Shown here piece after piece: positions 26,847 to 34,985 of a stretch of 45,740 nt of DNA. Made by a program: the position numbers and the translations under genes. The stretch's first letter is position 1, and each line of letters opens with the position of its first letter. This DNA is from Gammaproteobacteria bacterium (lineage in GTDB: Bacteria > Pseudomonadota > Gammaproteobacteria > Xanthomonadales > Rhodanobacteraceae). The notes below the pieces were generated by a model that did no database searches, was not told the DNA's origin, and saw only the letters and a program-made list of their open reading frames with translations. The stretch lies in NCBI GenBank assembly GCA_004295005.1, contig SHNG01000037.1:1-45740 (forward strand), in the 5' to 3' direction.

Positions 26847-26983
26847 GTGGCGCTTGAGTGCGCGAATGGCTGTGGCAGGAAATCTAGGCCTGCGCCTCGC
26901 ATGGCGCCAGACGCACGGGCCGAAAGGTATTCATGCATGAAACGCCATGTCATGCTGTGGGCAATCGTGGTATCCATTGCGTC
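26847..26983. promoter_or_regulatory. Divergent promoter region with a candidate LysR operator
   Basis: The 137 bp between the LysR and MFS starts must hold both promoters. It contains a perfect 12-bp palindrome, TTCATGCATGAA, at 26930-26941, and a spaced inverted pair CATGGCG (26900-26906) / CGCCATG (26943-26949). Either could be the LysR-type binding site; no convincing -35/-10 pair was assigned. Confidence 0.4.
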
Positions 26984-27895
26984 ATGGACAATCTCGACCT
27001 AAACCTGCTCGTCACCTTGGATGTCCTGCTCGACGAGGGCAGCGTCGTCGGCGCGGCCAAGCGCCTGAAGCTGAGCGCGTCGGCCATGAGCCGGTCGCTG
27101 GCGAGATTGCGCGAGGTCATCGGAGACCCGCTATTGGTGCGCGCTGGGCGCGGCCTGGTGCCAACGCCGCGCGCCTTGGAATTGCGCGGGCGCGTGCGGC
27201 AGGTTGTGGTCGACGCGGAGGCGGTGTTGCGCCCCGCGCTGAAATTGGACTTGCAGACGTTGGCGAGGACGTTCGTGATCCGCAGCACAGAAGGGTTTGC
27301 GGAAACCTTTGGTCCCGACCTGGTCGCGCGAGTCGCGGCGGAGGCTCCGTTCGTTCACCTCTCTTTCCTGACCAAGCCGGACAAGGACAGCACGCCGCTT
27401 CGCGACGGTTCGGTCGACCTGGAGACCGGTGTGATTGGACGCACCATGGGCCCGGAGGTGCGTGCCGTGGGCCTGTTTCGTGACCGGTTCGTTGGCGTCG
27501 TGCGTCGCGGGCACTGCCTATCGAAGGGGCGAATTACTCCGGAGCGCTACGCATCCGCTCCTCACGTTGTGGTCGAGCGACGCGGCCTGCGTGCCGCGAT
27601 GGTCGACGAAGTGCTGGAACGCATGGGCCTGGCACGCAATGCGGTGACGACCGTCGGCGGTTTCGGTTTGGCCATTGCGCTTGTGCGAGGCTCGGACATG
27701 GTTGCAACCGTACCGGAAAAGCACACGGCGGGGTTGTGCGAAGGCTTGCATCGCTTCAATCTGCCGGTTCCGGTCGAGGAGTTCGCGATCTCGCTGTTCT
27801 GGCATCCCAGGCTTGATGCCGACCCGGCACACCGTTGGCTGCGCGCGCTCGTGTTGGGTGTCTGCAAGGGCGCGAAACGCGAAATCCCTTCTTGA
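26984..27895 (+). CDS. LysR family transcriptional regulator
   Basis: A 303-residue regulator. Residues ~1-62 are the LysR winged helix-turn-helix (D-L-N-L-L at the start, A-A-K-R-L-K-L-S-A-S-A-M-S-R-S-L recognition region, D-P-L-L-V-R-A-G-R-G beyond). The rest is a periplasmic-binding-like effector domain. The start MDNLD is preferred since LysR proteins begin at this point; an upstream in-frame ATG would add 17 unrelated residues. It probably regulates the divergent pump-porin operon; the effector is unknown. Confidence 0.93.
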   Translation: MDNLDLNLLVTLDVLLDEGSVVGAAKRLKLSASAMSRSLARLREVIGDPLLVRAGRGLVPTPRALELRGRVRQVVVDAEAVLRPALKLDLQTLARTFVIRSTEGFAETFGPDLVARVAAEAPFVHLSFLTKPDKDSTPLRDGSVDLETGVIGRTMGPEVRAVGLFRDRFVGVVRRGHCLSKGRITPERYASAPHVVVERRGLRAAMVDEVLERMGLARNAVTTVGGFGLAIALVRGSDMVATVPEKHTAGLCEGLHRFNLPVPVEEFAISLFWHPRLDADPAHRWLRALVLGVCKGAKREIPS

Positions 27896-27934
27896 GCCAG
27901 GCAGAATGAATCAACCGCACGCCACGTTGCAGAC

Positions 27935-27993
27935 GCGCCTTCAGGCGCGAGTCCTGACCACCGCAATCTCGCGTGCATCCTCGCGCCAGCGCG
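27935..27993. repeat. 59-bp direct repeat at the LOG gene 3' end (right copy)
   Basis: Matches 20689-20747 with a single substitution, same orientation. It starts with the small hairpin GCGCC-TTCA-GGCGC, which overlaps the LOG stop codon, and runs 51 bp into the coding sequence. This copy is part of an intact gene. Confidence 0.85.
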
Positions 27994-28528
27994 GGGTGGC
28001 GCGGATGGTCGGCAACACCTGGTCCGCTTCATCGACCAGACTCCACATCGAAAGATGCTCGGTGTTCATGAAGCGCTCGCCGATCACGCTTTGCATGAAC
28101 GTCTGCAACGGTGAATAGAAGCCGCGCGTGTTGAGCAGGATGATCGGGTTGAAGTAAAGGCCGAGCCGCTTGAGGGTGATCGCCTCGAACAATTCCTCCA
28201 GCGTGCCGCAACCGCCGGGCAGGGCAACCACCGCATCCGAGCCGGTCAACAGGCGATGCTTGCGTTCGCGCATGTCCTCGACCAGTTCCAGTCGGGTCAG
28301 CCCCGGATGGCCCCATTCAAGATCCGCCATGAATTTCGGCAGGATGCCGATCACCTCGCCGCCCGCCGACAGCGCGCCATTGGCCACCGCGCCCATGGAG
28401 CCGGCGGAACCACCGCCATAGACCACGGTACAGCCCTGTTCCGCGAGCAGTCGACCGAGTTCAAACGCGACCGCGTGATAGTGCGGATCGCACTGCTGGC
28501 TGGAGGCGCAGTAGACACAGATACGCAT
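27941..28528 (-). CDS. LOG family protein (cytokinin riboside 5'-monophosphate phosphoribohydrolase-like)
   Basis: A 195-residue Rossmann-type enzyme of the LOG/TIGR00730 family, which hydrolyses nucleoside 5'-monophosphates to base and ribose 5-phosphate. The nucleotide-binding Y-G-G-G-S-A-G-S-M-G, the M-R-E-R-K-H segment and the catalytic P-G-G-C-G-T-L-E-E motif are intact. Length is normal, so the 59-bp repeat at the 3' end has not broken it. It starts 15 bp after glmS and is probably co-transcribed. Confidence 0.93.
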   Translation of the reverse strand: MRICVYCASSQQCDPHYHAVAFELGRLLAEQGCTVVYGGGSAGSMGAVANGALSAGGEVIGILPKFMADLEWGHPGLTRLELVEDMRERKHRLLTGSDAVVALPGGCGTLEELFEAITLKRLGLYFNPIILLNTRGFYSPLQTFMQSVIGERFMNTEHLSMWSLVDEADQVLPTIRATPRWREDAREIAVVRTRA

Positions 28529-28543
28529 GGCGATTCCGCTTGG

Positions 28544-30376
28544 TTATTCCACCGTCACCGATTTGGCGAGGTTGCGTGGCTGGTCGACGTCGGTGCCGCG
28601 CAGCACGGCGACGTGGTAGGCGAGCAGTTGCAGCGGAACCGTGAACACCGCCGGGGCAATCATGTTGCCGCCGGAGTTGAGTTTGATGACCGCGCCGCGC
28701 ACGCCATCGTTGCTGATCTCCACTTCCTCGTCGGCAATCACGAACAGCTCGCCACCGCGGGCACGCACTTCTTCCAGGTTGGACTTCAGCTTTTCCAGCA
28801 ACTGGTTGTTGGGTGCCACGGTGATTACCGGCATGTCCTCGTCAACCAGCGCGAGCGGCCCGTGCTTGAGTTCGCCTGCCGGATACGCCTCGGCATGGAT
28901 GTAGGAAATCTCCTTGAGCTTGAGTGCGCCTTCGAGCGCGACCGGGTAGTTAGCGCCGCGTCCGAGGAACAGGGTGTGGTGCTTGTGCACGAAGCGTTCG
29001 GCGAGCTCGGCAATCTGTGGAGCAAGTTGCAGGGCATCGGTAATCCTGCGCGGCAGTGCCGCCAGTTCATTGACCAGCTTGCTGTAGCGATCCTCGGCCA
29101 GGCCATGGCGACGCGCCAGTTCCAGCACCAGCAGGGCCAGCGCGGTGAGCTGGGTGGTGAAGGCCTTGGTCGAGGCGACGCCGATTTCGGGGCCGGCGCG
29201 AGTCATCAGCACGAGGTCGGATTCGCGCACCAGGCTGGACTCGGGCACGTTGCAGATGGCAAACGAACCGAGATAGCCGCGTTGCTTGCCCTGGCGCAGG
29301 GCGGCCATGGTGTCGGCGGTTTCGCCGGACTGGGAAATGGCGAGGAACAGACTGTCGGCGGGCACTACCGCCTGTCGATAGCGGTACTCGCTGGCCACTT
29401 CGATGCTGCATGGAATCCCGGCCAGGCCTTCCAGCCAGTAACGCGCAACCAGCCCCGCGTGATAACTCGTGCCGCAGGCAATGATCTGCACATGGCGCAC
29501 GCGGTCGAGCAGGGCATCGGAATTCACGCCGAAGATGTTGGGCAGGACGCGGCCATTGGCAATGCGCCCTTCCAGGGTATCGGCCACCGCGCGTGGCTGC
29601 TCGAAGATTTCCTTGAGCATGTAGTGGCGATACTCGCCGCGCTCCACCGCGTCGGCGGAAAGCTCGCTGGTCTGCACGCGTCGCTCGACGGCTTGGCCGG
29701 AAGCGTCGTAGACCTGCACCGAGGTGCGCGTGATCTCGACCAGGTCGCCTTCATCCAGATAGCGGAATTGATTGGTGACCTTGATCAATGCCTGCACATC
29801 GGAGCCGAGAAAGTTCTCGCCAATGCCCATGCCGACCACCAGCGGGCTGCCGCGTCGTGCGCCGATCACGTGACCGGGTTCATCGCGACTGATCACGGCA
29901 ATCGCAAACGCGCCGTGCAGGCGTTCAATGGCGGCCATGACCGAAAGACGCAGGTTGAGACCCTTGCTTGCGTAGTGATGCACCAGATGGGCAATTACTT
30001 CGGTGTCGGTTTCCGAATCGAAACGGTAGCCGAGGCCCTTCAGTTCCTCACGCAAGGTCGCATGATTCTCGATGATGCCGTTGTGCACCACGCCAATGGA
30101 CTCGACCGACTGGTGCGGATGCGCATTGGCTTCGCTTGGCGCGCCATGGGTGGCCCAGCGCGTGTGGGCAATGCCGGTGTGCCCGGTCACCGGCTGTGCC
30201 TCAAGTCGAGCCTCCAGTTCGCGCACCTTGCCCACCGTGCGTGCACGGGAAAGATTGCCTTGGGTGTAGACCGACAGTCCGGCCGAGTCGTAGCCGCGGT
30301 ATTCGAGCGCACGCAGGCCTGCGATGAGGATCGGCACGACATCACGCTCGGCGGCAGCAGCGACAATTCCACACAT
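28544..30376 (-). CDS. glmS: Glutamine--fructose-6-phosphate aminotransferase (isomerizing)
   Basis: A 610-residue enzyme that makes glucosamine 6-phosphate from fructose 6-phosphate and glutamine, the first step toward UDP-GlcNAc for peptidoglycan and lipopolysaccharide. The N-terminal glutaminase domain begins M-C2-G-I-V with the catalytic cysteine, which fixes the start over a 21-codon longer frame. Two SIS sugar-isomerase domains follow (C-G-T-S-Y-H-A-G and S-Q-S-G-E-T-A-D-T), and the C-terminus ends N-L-A-K-S-V-T-V-E as usual. No ribozyme-like leader was recognised upstream. Confidence 0.97.
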   Translation of the reverse strand: MCGIVAAAAERDVVPILIAGLRALEYRGYDSAGLSVYTQGNLSRARTVGKVRELEARLEAQPVTGHTGIAHTRWATHGAPSEANAHPHQSVESIGVVHNGIIENHATLREELKGLGYRFDSETDTEVIAHLVHHYASKGLNLRLSVMAAIERLHGAFAIAVISRDEPGHVIGARRGSPLVVGMGIGENFLGSDVQALIKVTNQFRYLDEGDLVEITRTSVQVYDASGQAVERRVQTSELSADAVERGEYRHYMLKEIFEQPRAVADTLEGRIANGRVLPNIFGVNSDALLDRVRHVQIIACGTSYHAGLVARYWLEGLAGIPCSIEVASEYRYRQAVVPADSLFLAISQSGETADTMAALRQGKQRGYLGSFAICNVPESSLVRESDLVLMTRAGPEIGVASTKAFTTQLTALALLVLELARRHGLAEDRYSKLVNELAALPRRITDALQLAPQIAELAERFVHKHHTLFLGRGANYPVALEGALKLKEISYIHAEAYPAGELKHGPLALVDEDMPVITVAPNNQLLEKLKSNLEEVRARGGELFVIADEEVEISNDGVRGAVIKLNSGGNMIAPAVFTVPLQLLAYHVAVLRGTDVDQPRNLAKSVTVE

Positions 30377-30716
30377 GGCTGATCCTTGGGCTTTTCGGGG
30401 TGGTGGCACGGGCTGCGGCGCGAGCCGGCAGCCGTGCAAACCGCAATTCTAAACCGGAGCGCAAGGGCGAGTCATGGCGGGGTCCGGGCAGAACAGGGCG
30501 CATCCCGGGCATAAACCACCTTGTCGCAGGTGCCGGATTCGTTCAGCTCGGTTACCATCCTTGGCTCACTTCGTGCACGTCTTGAGGCTGGACCGACAGT
30601 CATGGGCTGCAGCGGCCTGTCGAAGCCAAACGGCATGGGTGTGGTGCTTGGGCAGACGGGATTGCAGGGATTTGCGGCCAAGTTTGTCCGCTGGCAGGCC
30701 TTCAGGGGGATGGGAA
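30377..30716. other. Divergent leader region, no gene seen
   Basis: This 340-bp gap lies between the glmS start and the glycosyltransferase start and must hold both promoters. An in-frame upstream extension of the glycosyltransferase across it is Arg/Cys/Trp-rich and not protein-like. The motif TCGGTTACCAT here resembles TCGGCTACCAT upstream of the methyltransferase gene, but I could not place a convincing promoter. Confidence 0.5.
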
Positions 30717-32117
30717 ATGGTTCGATGGGTGCGTGAACAAGGCGCGCGCTGGATGCTGGTACTGGCGGTTTTCGAGCTGCTGGTGCTGATCGCCTCATTG
30801 ATGATTGCGGCACGCCTGCGCTTCATGCATTCGGCCACGGATCTGGCTTCGTTTTCGGTTGGGCTGGAACTGCGCGCCACGATTTTCGGTTTGATCATCG
30901 TCACTGCAATGGCGGCGGTGGGCCTGTACCTGCCCAACCTGCGCGAAAACCGCCTGGGCATGCTGGTGCGCCAAATCATGGGCTTTGCCTCTGGTGGCGT
31001 TGCGGTGGTGTTCGTGTTCTACATGATCCCCCAATTGTTCATTGGCCGCGGCGTCATCCTGCTCGCACTTGTGATCAGCTTTCCATTGGTGGTCCTGAGT
31101 CGATCGATCTACTTGCGATTGATCGACCTCAAGGCATTGAGGCGACGGGTGCTGGTGCTTGGAGCCGGTCGCCGCGCACAGATGATCAACGACAACATGC
31201 GCAGGCGCGTGGATCGACGCGGATTCATTGTCATCGGGTACATTCCCCTGCCCGGTGAAACCACCGTGGTTCCGGCAGAGCAATTGCTGTCCTGCCCGGG
31301 ATCGCTGGATCTTGCAATCCGGCAGATGCAGGTCAACGAGATCGTGGTGGCAGCGGATGACCGTCGTGGGCAATTGCCGATGCATCAATTGCTGGAATGC
31401 AAGCAGATGGGCGTCACCGTGACCACCCTGGTGAGCTTCTTCGAACGTGAGCTGGGCAAGGTCAAGCTGAACCTGATTGATCCCTCCTGGCTGGTGTTCT
31501 CGGATGGATTCGATGCCACGCCCTTGCGCCGGCTCGGCAAGATCCTGTTCGATTCGGCCGCCACCTTCACCGTGCTCGCCCTGACCTGGCCGCTGATGCT
31601 GGTCACGGCCCTGGCCATCATCATCGAGTCCGGACCGCGCGCTCCCATTCTCTATCGCCAGGAGCGTGTCGGTGAAAAAGGACGCATCTTCAAGCTGATC
31701 AAGTTCCGCAGCATGCGCACCGACGCCGAAGCCGATGGTGTGGCGCGCTGGGCCAGCAAATCCGATGACCGGGTGACGCGCGTCGGTCGCTTCATCCGCA
31801 AGGTGCGCATCGATGAGCTTCCGCAGTTGTGGAACGTGATGCGCGGCGACATGAGCCTGATCGGACCGCGCCCGGAGCGCCCGCAGTTCGTCGAGGAACT
31901 GGCGAAGAAGATCGACTACTACGAACTGCGCCATTGCGTGAAGCCGGGTCTGGCCGGCTGGGCCCAGCTCAACTATCCGTATGGCGCGGATGAAAAGGAC
32001 GCGGCGGAGAAACTCAAGTACGACCTGTTCTACGTGAAGAACCACAACTTCATGCTGGATCTGGTGATCCTGGTGCAGACCTTCGAGGTGGTGCTGTTTC
32101 GCCGTGGCGCGCGCTGA
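30717..32117 (+). CDS. Polyprenyl glycosylphosphotransferase, TIGR03013 (XrtA/PEP-CTERM-associated) type
   Basis: A 466-residue inner-membrane sugar transferase that loads the first sugar phosphate on undecaprenyl phosphate to start an exopolysaccharide. There are four N-terminal transmembrane helices, a central nucleotide-binding-like domain with V-L-V-L-G-A-G-R-R-A, one more helix, and the catalytic bacterial-sugar-transferase domain (K-F-R-S-M-R-T-D-A-E, I-D-E-L-P-Q-L-W-N-V and G-P-R-P-E-R-P). Length and domain order fit TIGR03013, usually found with exosortase EPS loci. GGGGGA upstream supports the start. Confidence 0.9.
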   Translation: MVRWVREQGARWMLVLAVFELLVLIASLMIAARLRFMHSATDLASFSVGLELRATIFGLIIVTAMAAVGLYLPNLRENRLGMLVRQIMGFASGGVAVVFVFYMIPQLFIGRGVILLALVISFPLVVLSRSIYLRLIDLKALRRRVLVLGAGRRAQMINDNMRRRVDRRGFIVIGYIPLPGETTVVPAEQLLSCPGSLDLAIRQMQVNEIVVAADDRRGQLPMHQLLECKQMGVTVTTLVSFFERELGKVKLNLIDPSWLVFSDGFDATPLRRLGKILFDSAATFTVLALTWPLMLVTALAIIIESGPRAPILYRQERVGEKGRIFKLIKFRSMRTDAEADGVARWASKSDDRVTRVGRFIRKVRIDELPQLWNVMRGDMSLIGPRPERPQFVEELAKKIDYYELRHCVKPGLAGWAQLNYPYGADEKDAAEKLKYDLFYVKNHNFMLDLVILVQTFEVVLFRRGAR

Positions 32118-32534
32118 GATTTCTGTTCCGGCTGGGTGGGCGGCGCAAGGCAAAGTCTTGTTTCTCATCCCCTCCCAATGTGTTTGTGGCAGTCCTGGCT
32201 CCACCCTCACCCCAGCCCTCTCCCGCCAGCGGGAGAGGGAGCAAAGCGAAGCGGACCTCTCCGCGTCCCGAACCCCGAATTTCGCGACCTTGCCGCGCTG
32301 CAGACCTTCCCCGCTGGCGCGAGAGGTGATTCAGCTCACCCGTTGTTTTCACTTCGCTGGAGAAAGTGAAAGATCTTCGCTTTTATCCCCTCTCCCGCTG
32401 GCGGGAGAGGGGATTCAAATCACCCGTTGCTTTCACTTCGCTGGAGAAAGTGAAAGATCTTCGCTTTTATCCCCTCTCCCGCTGGCGGGAGAGGGTCAGG
32501 GTGAGGGTGGGGCAGCACCCATCTGCCATACGAT
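32118..32534. other. Intergenic region filled by REP-like repeats
   Basis: This 417-bp gap between convergent genes is mostly repeat. A CTCCCGC palindrome with a CCACCCTCACCCCAG flank (from 32201) is mirrored by the same unit in reverse near 32475-32511, and two tandem 83-bp units lie between them. No gene is supported. Confidence 0.75.
32328..32494. repeat. Two tandem 83-bp REP units (84-bp period)
   Basis: Copy 1 is 32328-32410 and copy 2 is 32412-32494, differing at about four positions. Each unit holds a TTTCACTT / AAGTGAAA hairpin, then CTTCGCTTTTATC, then the palindrome CCTCTCCCGC-TG-GCGGGAGAGG. A decayed third palindrome (32308-32326) precedes copy 1. The cluster is flanked by inverted copies of the wider unit, as in a BIME. 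Confidence 0.85.
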
Positions 32535-34754
32535 TCAGTCGAAATCGTCGGCAAAGATCACATCGGCGTTGGCTTGCCAGTAGTTGAGCAAATTGACCAG
32601 GGCCAGCGGCATGTTGGTTGCGGGTACCTGTCCAGCCTGATCCGCGGTGTTCACGCCGTGGCAGCCGCCGCAGGCGCGAACCTCGCCGGGCTTCACCGAA
32701 ATCCAATAGCGCTCGCGCACCACGGGCGTACCATTGCTCGAGGTCGATTGCCAGGCCAGCGCGCGCTGGGCCGGCACCACCGCGGCTGCCGAGCCGTCAC
32801 TGAAGATCGGCACGGCGCCCGCCGGTGTGCCCGGAGCGGGTGGCGGCATCCATTGCAGGGCGGCTGCATCGTGCAGCGGTTGCGCCAGCACGCGGCGTCC
32901 GTCATTCGGGGTTGCCGCACCACCGAGGCCACGGATCTGGTCCGCTTGCAGGAATTGCATGTGGGTGATGTCGTAGACGATGCCGCCGGCGCCAATCGAC
33001 TGCACGCCGCCCGGCACGCGCAGGTTGAAGGGTTGCTGACGGTCGGCGCGGTCACGCGTGGTGACATTGCGGCTGACCACCACGCCCAGCCCGCGCGCGG
33101 CGAGAAAGGCTTGAAATGCGGCAAAATCCACATTGGCCTGGGTAAAGGCCTGGGCTTCCGGTGCTTCCGGCGGCAGGTTGCCGGTATTCGGCGGCACGCT
33201 GCGCGCACGCACCTCAACCGGCGAGAGTTCCCACAGCGGCCCGTTGTAGCTGACCAGCACATCCGGATCCCACCAGCTCACCGCCTTGTTGATGCCGCTG
33301 GTCAATGCGCCGTTCGGGTCGGTTTGCAGAAAGCCGCCAACGCCGCTGACCAGACTGTACAGGCGGAAGCGGTAGCGTGGAATCGGGTTGGGGCGCGTGC
33401 CGTCGTTGTCCGCCTGGCGCGGCTCGGCAACCCAGGAGGCCACCATCTGGCCATCCGAAAGGGGCAGGGGATTGCGGTAATGACCGGTGAAGTCCGCTGG
33501 TGGCGTGCCGTTGTAGAAACCGCTGGTGCTGCGCGGCGTGCGGTAGGCGACCAGCATGTTGTCGGGATTGGTCGTCGGCGAGCCGTTGATGGCAACGATT
33601 TGGCCGGAGGCGTGTGTATAGAACTCCGGCGCATCGATGGCGAAGTAGCGTCCGGGTGTGGTCGGATCTTCGGTCAGCTGCAGCCAGTTCAATACGTCCA
33701 GCGTGTTGTTGCGTGGCGGCGCGGCACCGTAGATGTACTCGACCAGATTGGGATCATTCTTCAGGCTCTGCGCGAAGTAGTCGAACAGTTCGTGCCGGCC
33801 GATGTGGTTGAGGGTTTCCTCGGCGCTGCCATCCTGGTTGAGCTGCCAGGGAAAGAAATGGTTGATGGTGAAGCCGTAGGTGACCGCGGTTTCCGCGCGT
33901 GGCTCCGGAAACACTTCGCTCGGCCCCGTGGTGGCCGCATTGGCTGCTTCGGATACCCAATTGAACGCGCCGTAGGTTCCGGCATCGGCTTGCTGGTCGC
34001 GCTGCAGGTGGTCCCAGCGGGTGAAGATGATGCGGCCGAAGCTGTCGACGAACGGGCGGAACGATCCGGATGGGGAATGCTGCAGCAGGCGCAGCGCACC
34101 GGTGGCGGGGTTGAGTTTCCACAACCCGGTAGGGGTCGGCGTGGATTCGTACTCGTCCAGTTGCGGATACAGGTGGCGCTCGCCCGTACGCGAACGATCG
34201 CTGACGAAAATGATGCTGCCATCCGAGGCGTAGGTTGGTTCGACGTTGTTGGTGTCATCGGGCTGGCCGGGTACCCGGGTGATGCTGATGGTCTGGCCGG
34301 CACCGAAGCCGGTGATCTCGTAGAGCTGCCAGTAGCGGGTGATCTGCTGATATTGCTGGGTGGGCGCGCCGATGACCATGCTGAAAATGGCCTTGCTGCC
34401 ATTGAAATGAATGGCCGGATCGCGCACCGCGATGGCATTCGCGCCCTGCTGGCCATTCATGCCGTAGCCGGCCTCGGCGGTGAGGTTGCGCAGGGTTCCA
34501 TTGGTGTAACGGATCCACAGATCACCGCCGCGCGCCACGCTCTGCATTCCAGTCAGATGGTTGGCGAATACCGAGCCCACGGTGGCGAAGTCTTCGGGCA
34601 CCGGCACCTGGGTGACGAACATGACCGGATTCGGCAGATTGGGTGCCGCCTGTGCGCAGGTGATGGAAAGCACAAGGCTGGCCAGCCCGGTCGTCAGTAC
34701 CGACTTGCGGCGACAAGCGGAAATGAAGCGTGGGCAAAAGGATAGAGAATGCAT
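32535..34754 (-). CDS. Secreted HzsA-related protein with one c-type heme motif
   Basis: A 739-residue exported protein with a signal peptide (cleavage near C-A-Q-A-A). The body resembles the beta-propeller and middle region of proteins related to the hydrazine synthase alpha subunit (F-V-S-D-R-S-R-T-G-E, F-G-R-I-I-F-T-R-W-D-H-L-Q-R-D, H-I-G-R-H-E-L). One heme c motif, C695-G-G-C698-H699, lies near the C-terminus in R-A-C-G-G-C-H-G. Such homologues occur far outside anammox bacteria and their function is unknown. AAGGA 8 nt upstream supports the start. The chain ends D-V-I-F-A-D-D-F-D, an ending shared in form with another secreted protein in the window. Confidence 0.8.
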   Translation of the reverse strand: MHSLSFCPRFISACRRKSVLTTGLASLVLSITCAQAAPNLPNPVMFVTQVPVPEDFATVGSVFANHLTGMQSVARGGDLWIRYTNGTLRNLTAEAGYGMNGQQGANAIAVRDPAIHFNGSKAIFSMVIGAPTQQYQQITRYWQLYEITGFGAGQTISITRVPGQPDDTNNVEPTYASDGSIIFVSDRSRTGERHLYPQLDEYESTPTPTGLWKLNPATGALRLLQHSPSGSFRPFVDSFGRIIFTRWDHLQRDQQADAGTYGAFNWVSEAANAATTGPSEVFPEPRAETAVTYGFTINHFFPWQLNQDGSAEETLNHIGRHELFDYFAQSLKNDPNLVEYIYGAAPPRNNTLDVLNWLQLTEDPTTPGRYFAIDAPEFYTHASGQIVAINGSPTTNPDNMLVAYRTPRSTSGFYNGTPPADFTGHYRNPLPLSDGQMVASWVAEPRQADNDGTRPNPIPRYRFRLYSLVSGVGGFLQTDPNGALTSGINKAVSWWDPDVLVSYNGPLWELSPVEVRARSVPPNTGNLPPEAPEAQAFTQANVDFAAFQAFLAARGLGVVVSRNVTTRDRADRQQPFNLRVPGGVQSIGAGGIVYDITHMQFLQADQIRGLGGAATPNDGRRVLAQPLHDAAALQWMPPPAPGTPAGAVPIFSDGSAAAVVPAQRALAWQSTSSNGTPVVRERYWISVKPGEVRACGGCHGVNTADQAGQVPATNMPLALVNLLNYWQANADVIFADDFD

Positions 34755-34985
34755 TGAACGGTCCTTGGTTCGTTCCAGGCAGGCGGGCATGGTCCCGACT
34801 TGAGGGGCTTTATACAGTGAACGTATTCACGCTTGGCGAGGGGCCATGGATCGGGCGCGCATCGTTCCCCGGCAATGCGCCGGGGTGTGGGCTGGCCGCG
34901 CTTCTGGCACACTGCGGCGCCATTTCCATCCGCTCGCAGACCGGTCCCGGCACTCAGCATGGGCCACCGCGACCTCGCAAACGCC

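Larger units (their letters stand above)
20689..27993. mobile_element. Putative genomic island bounded by 59-bp direct repeats
   Basis: The 7.2-kb segment between the two 59-bp direct repeats contains seven genes arranged as one regulator and one divergent run of six. The right repeat is the intact 3' end of the LOG gene; the left repeat is an isolated copy. This is the layout left by site-specific insertion at a gene 3' end. No integrase, transposase or terminal inverted repeat was seen inside, so the mechanism is unproven and unequal recombination is possible. Confidence 0.45.

Noticed and set aside
28256-30382. 708-residue plus-strand open frame opposite glmS and the LOG gene
   Set aside because: Antisense to two certain genes; no recognisable motif.
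30377-30716. Riboswitch or ribozyme leader for glmS
   Set aside because: No conserved glmS ribozyme core was recognised and the element is typical of Gram-positives.
32328-32494. Duplicate 83-bp units as CRISPR repeats
   Set aside because: Only two units, directly adjacent, containing REP palindromes and no unique spacers.
32574-34745. 723-residue plus-strand open frame opposite the HzsA-related gene
   Set aside because: Antisense shadow; the minus strand has a signal peptide, heme motif and Shine-Dalgarno.
32535-34754. Functional hydrazine synthase
   Set aside because: Only one heme motif, no partner subunits and no anammox genes are nearby; only the related family name is justified.
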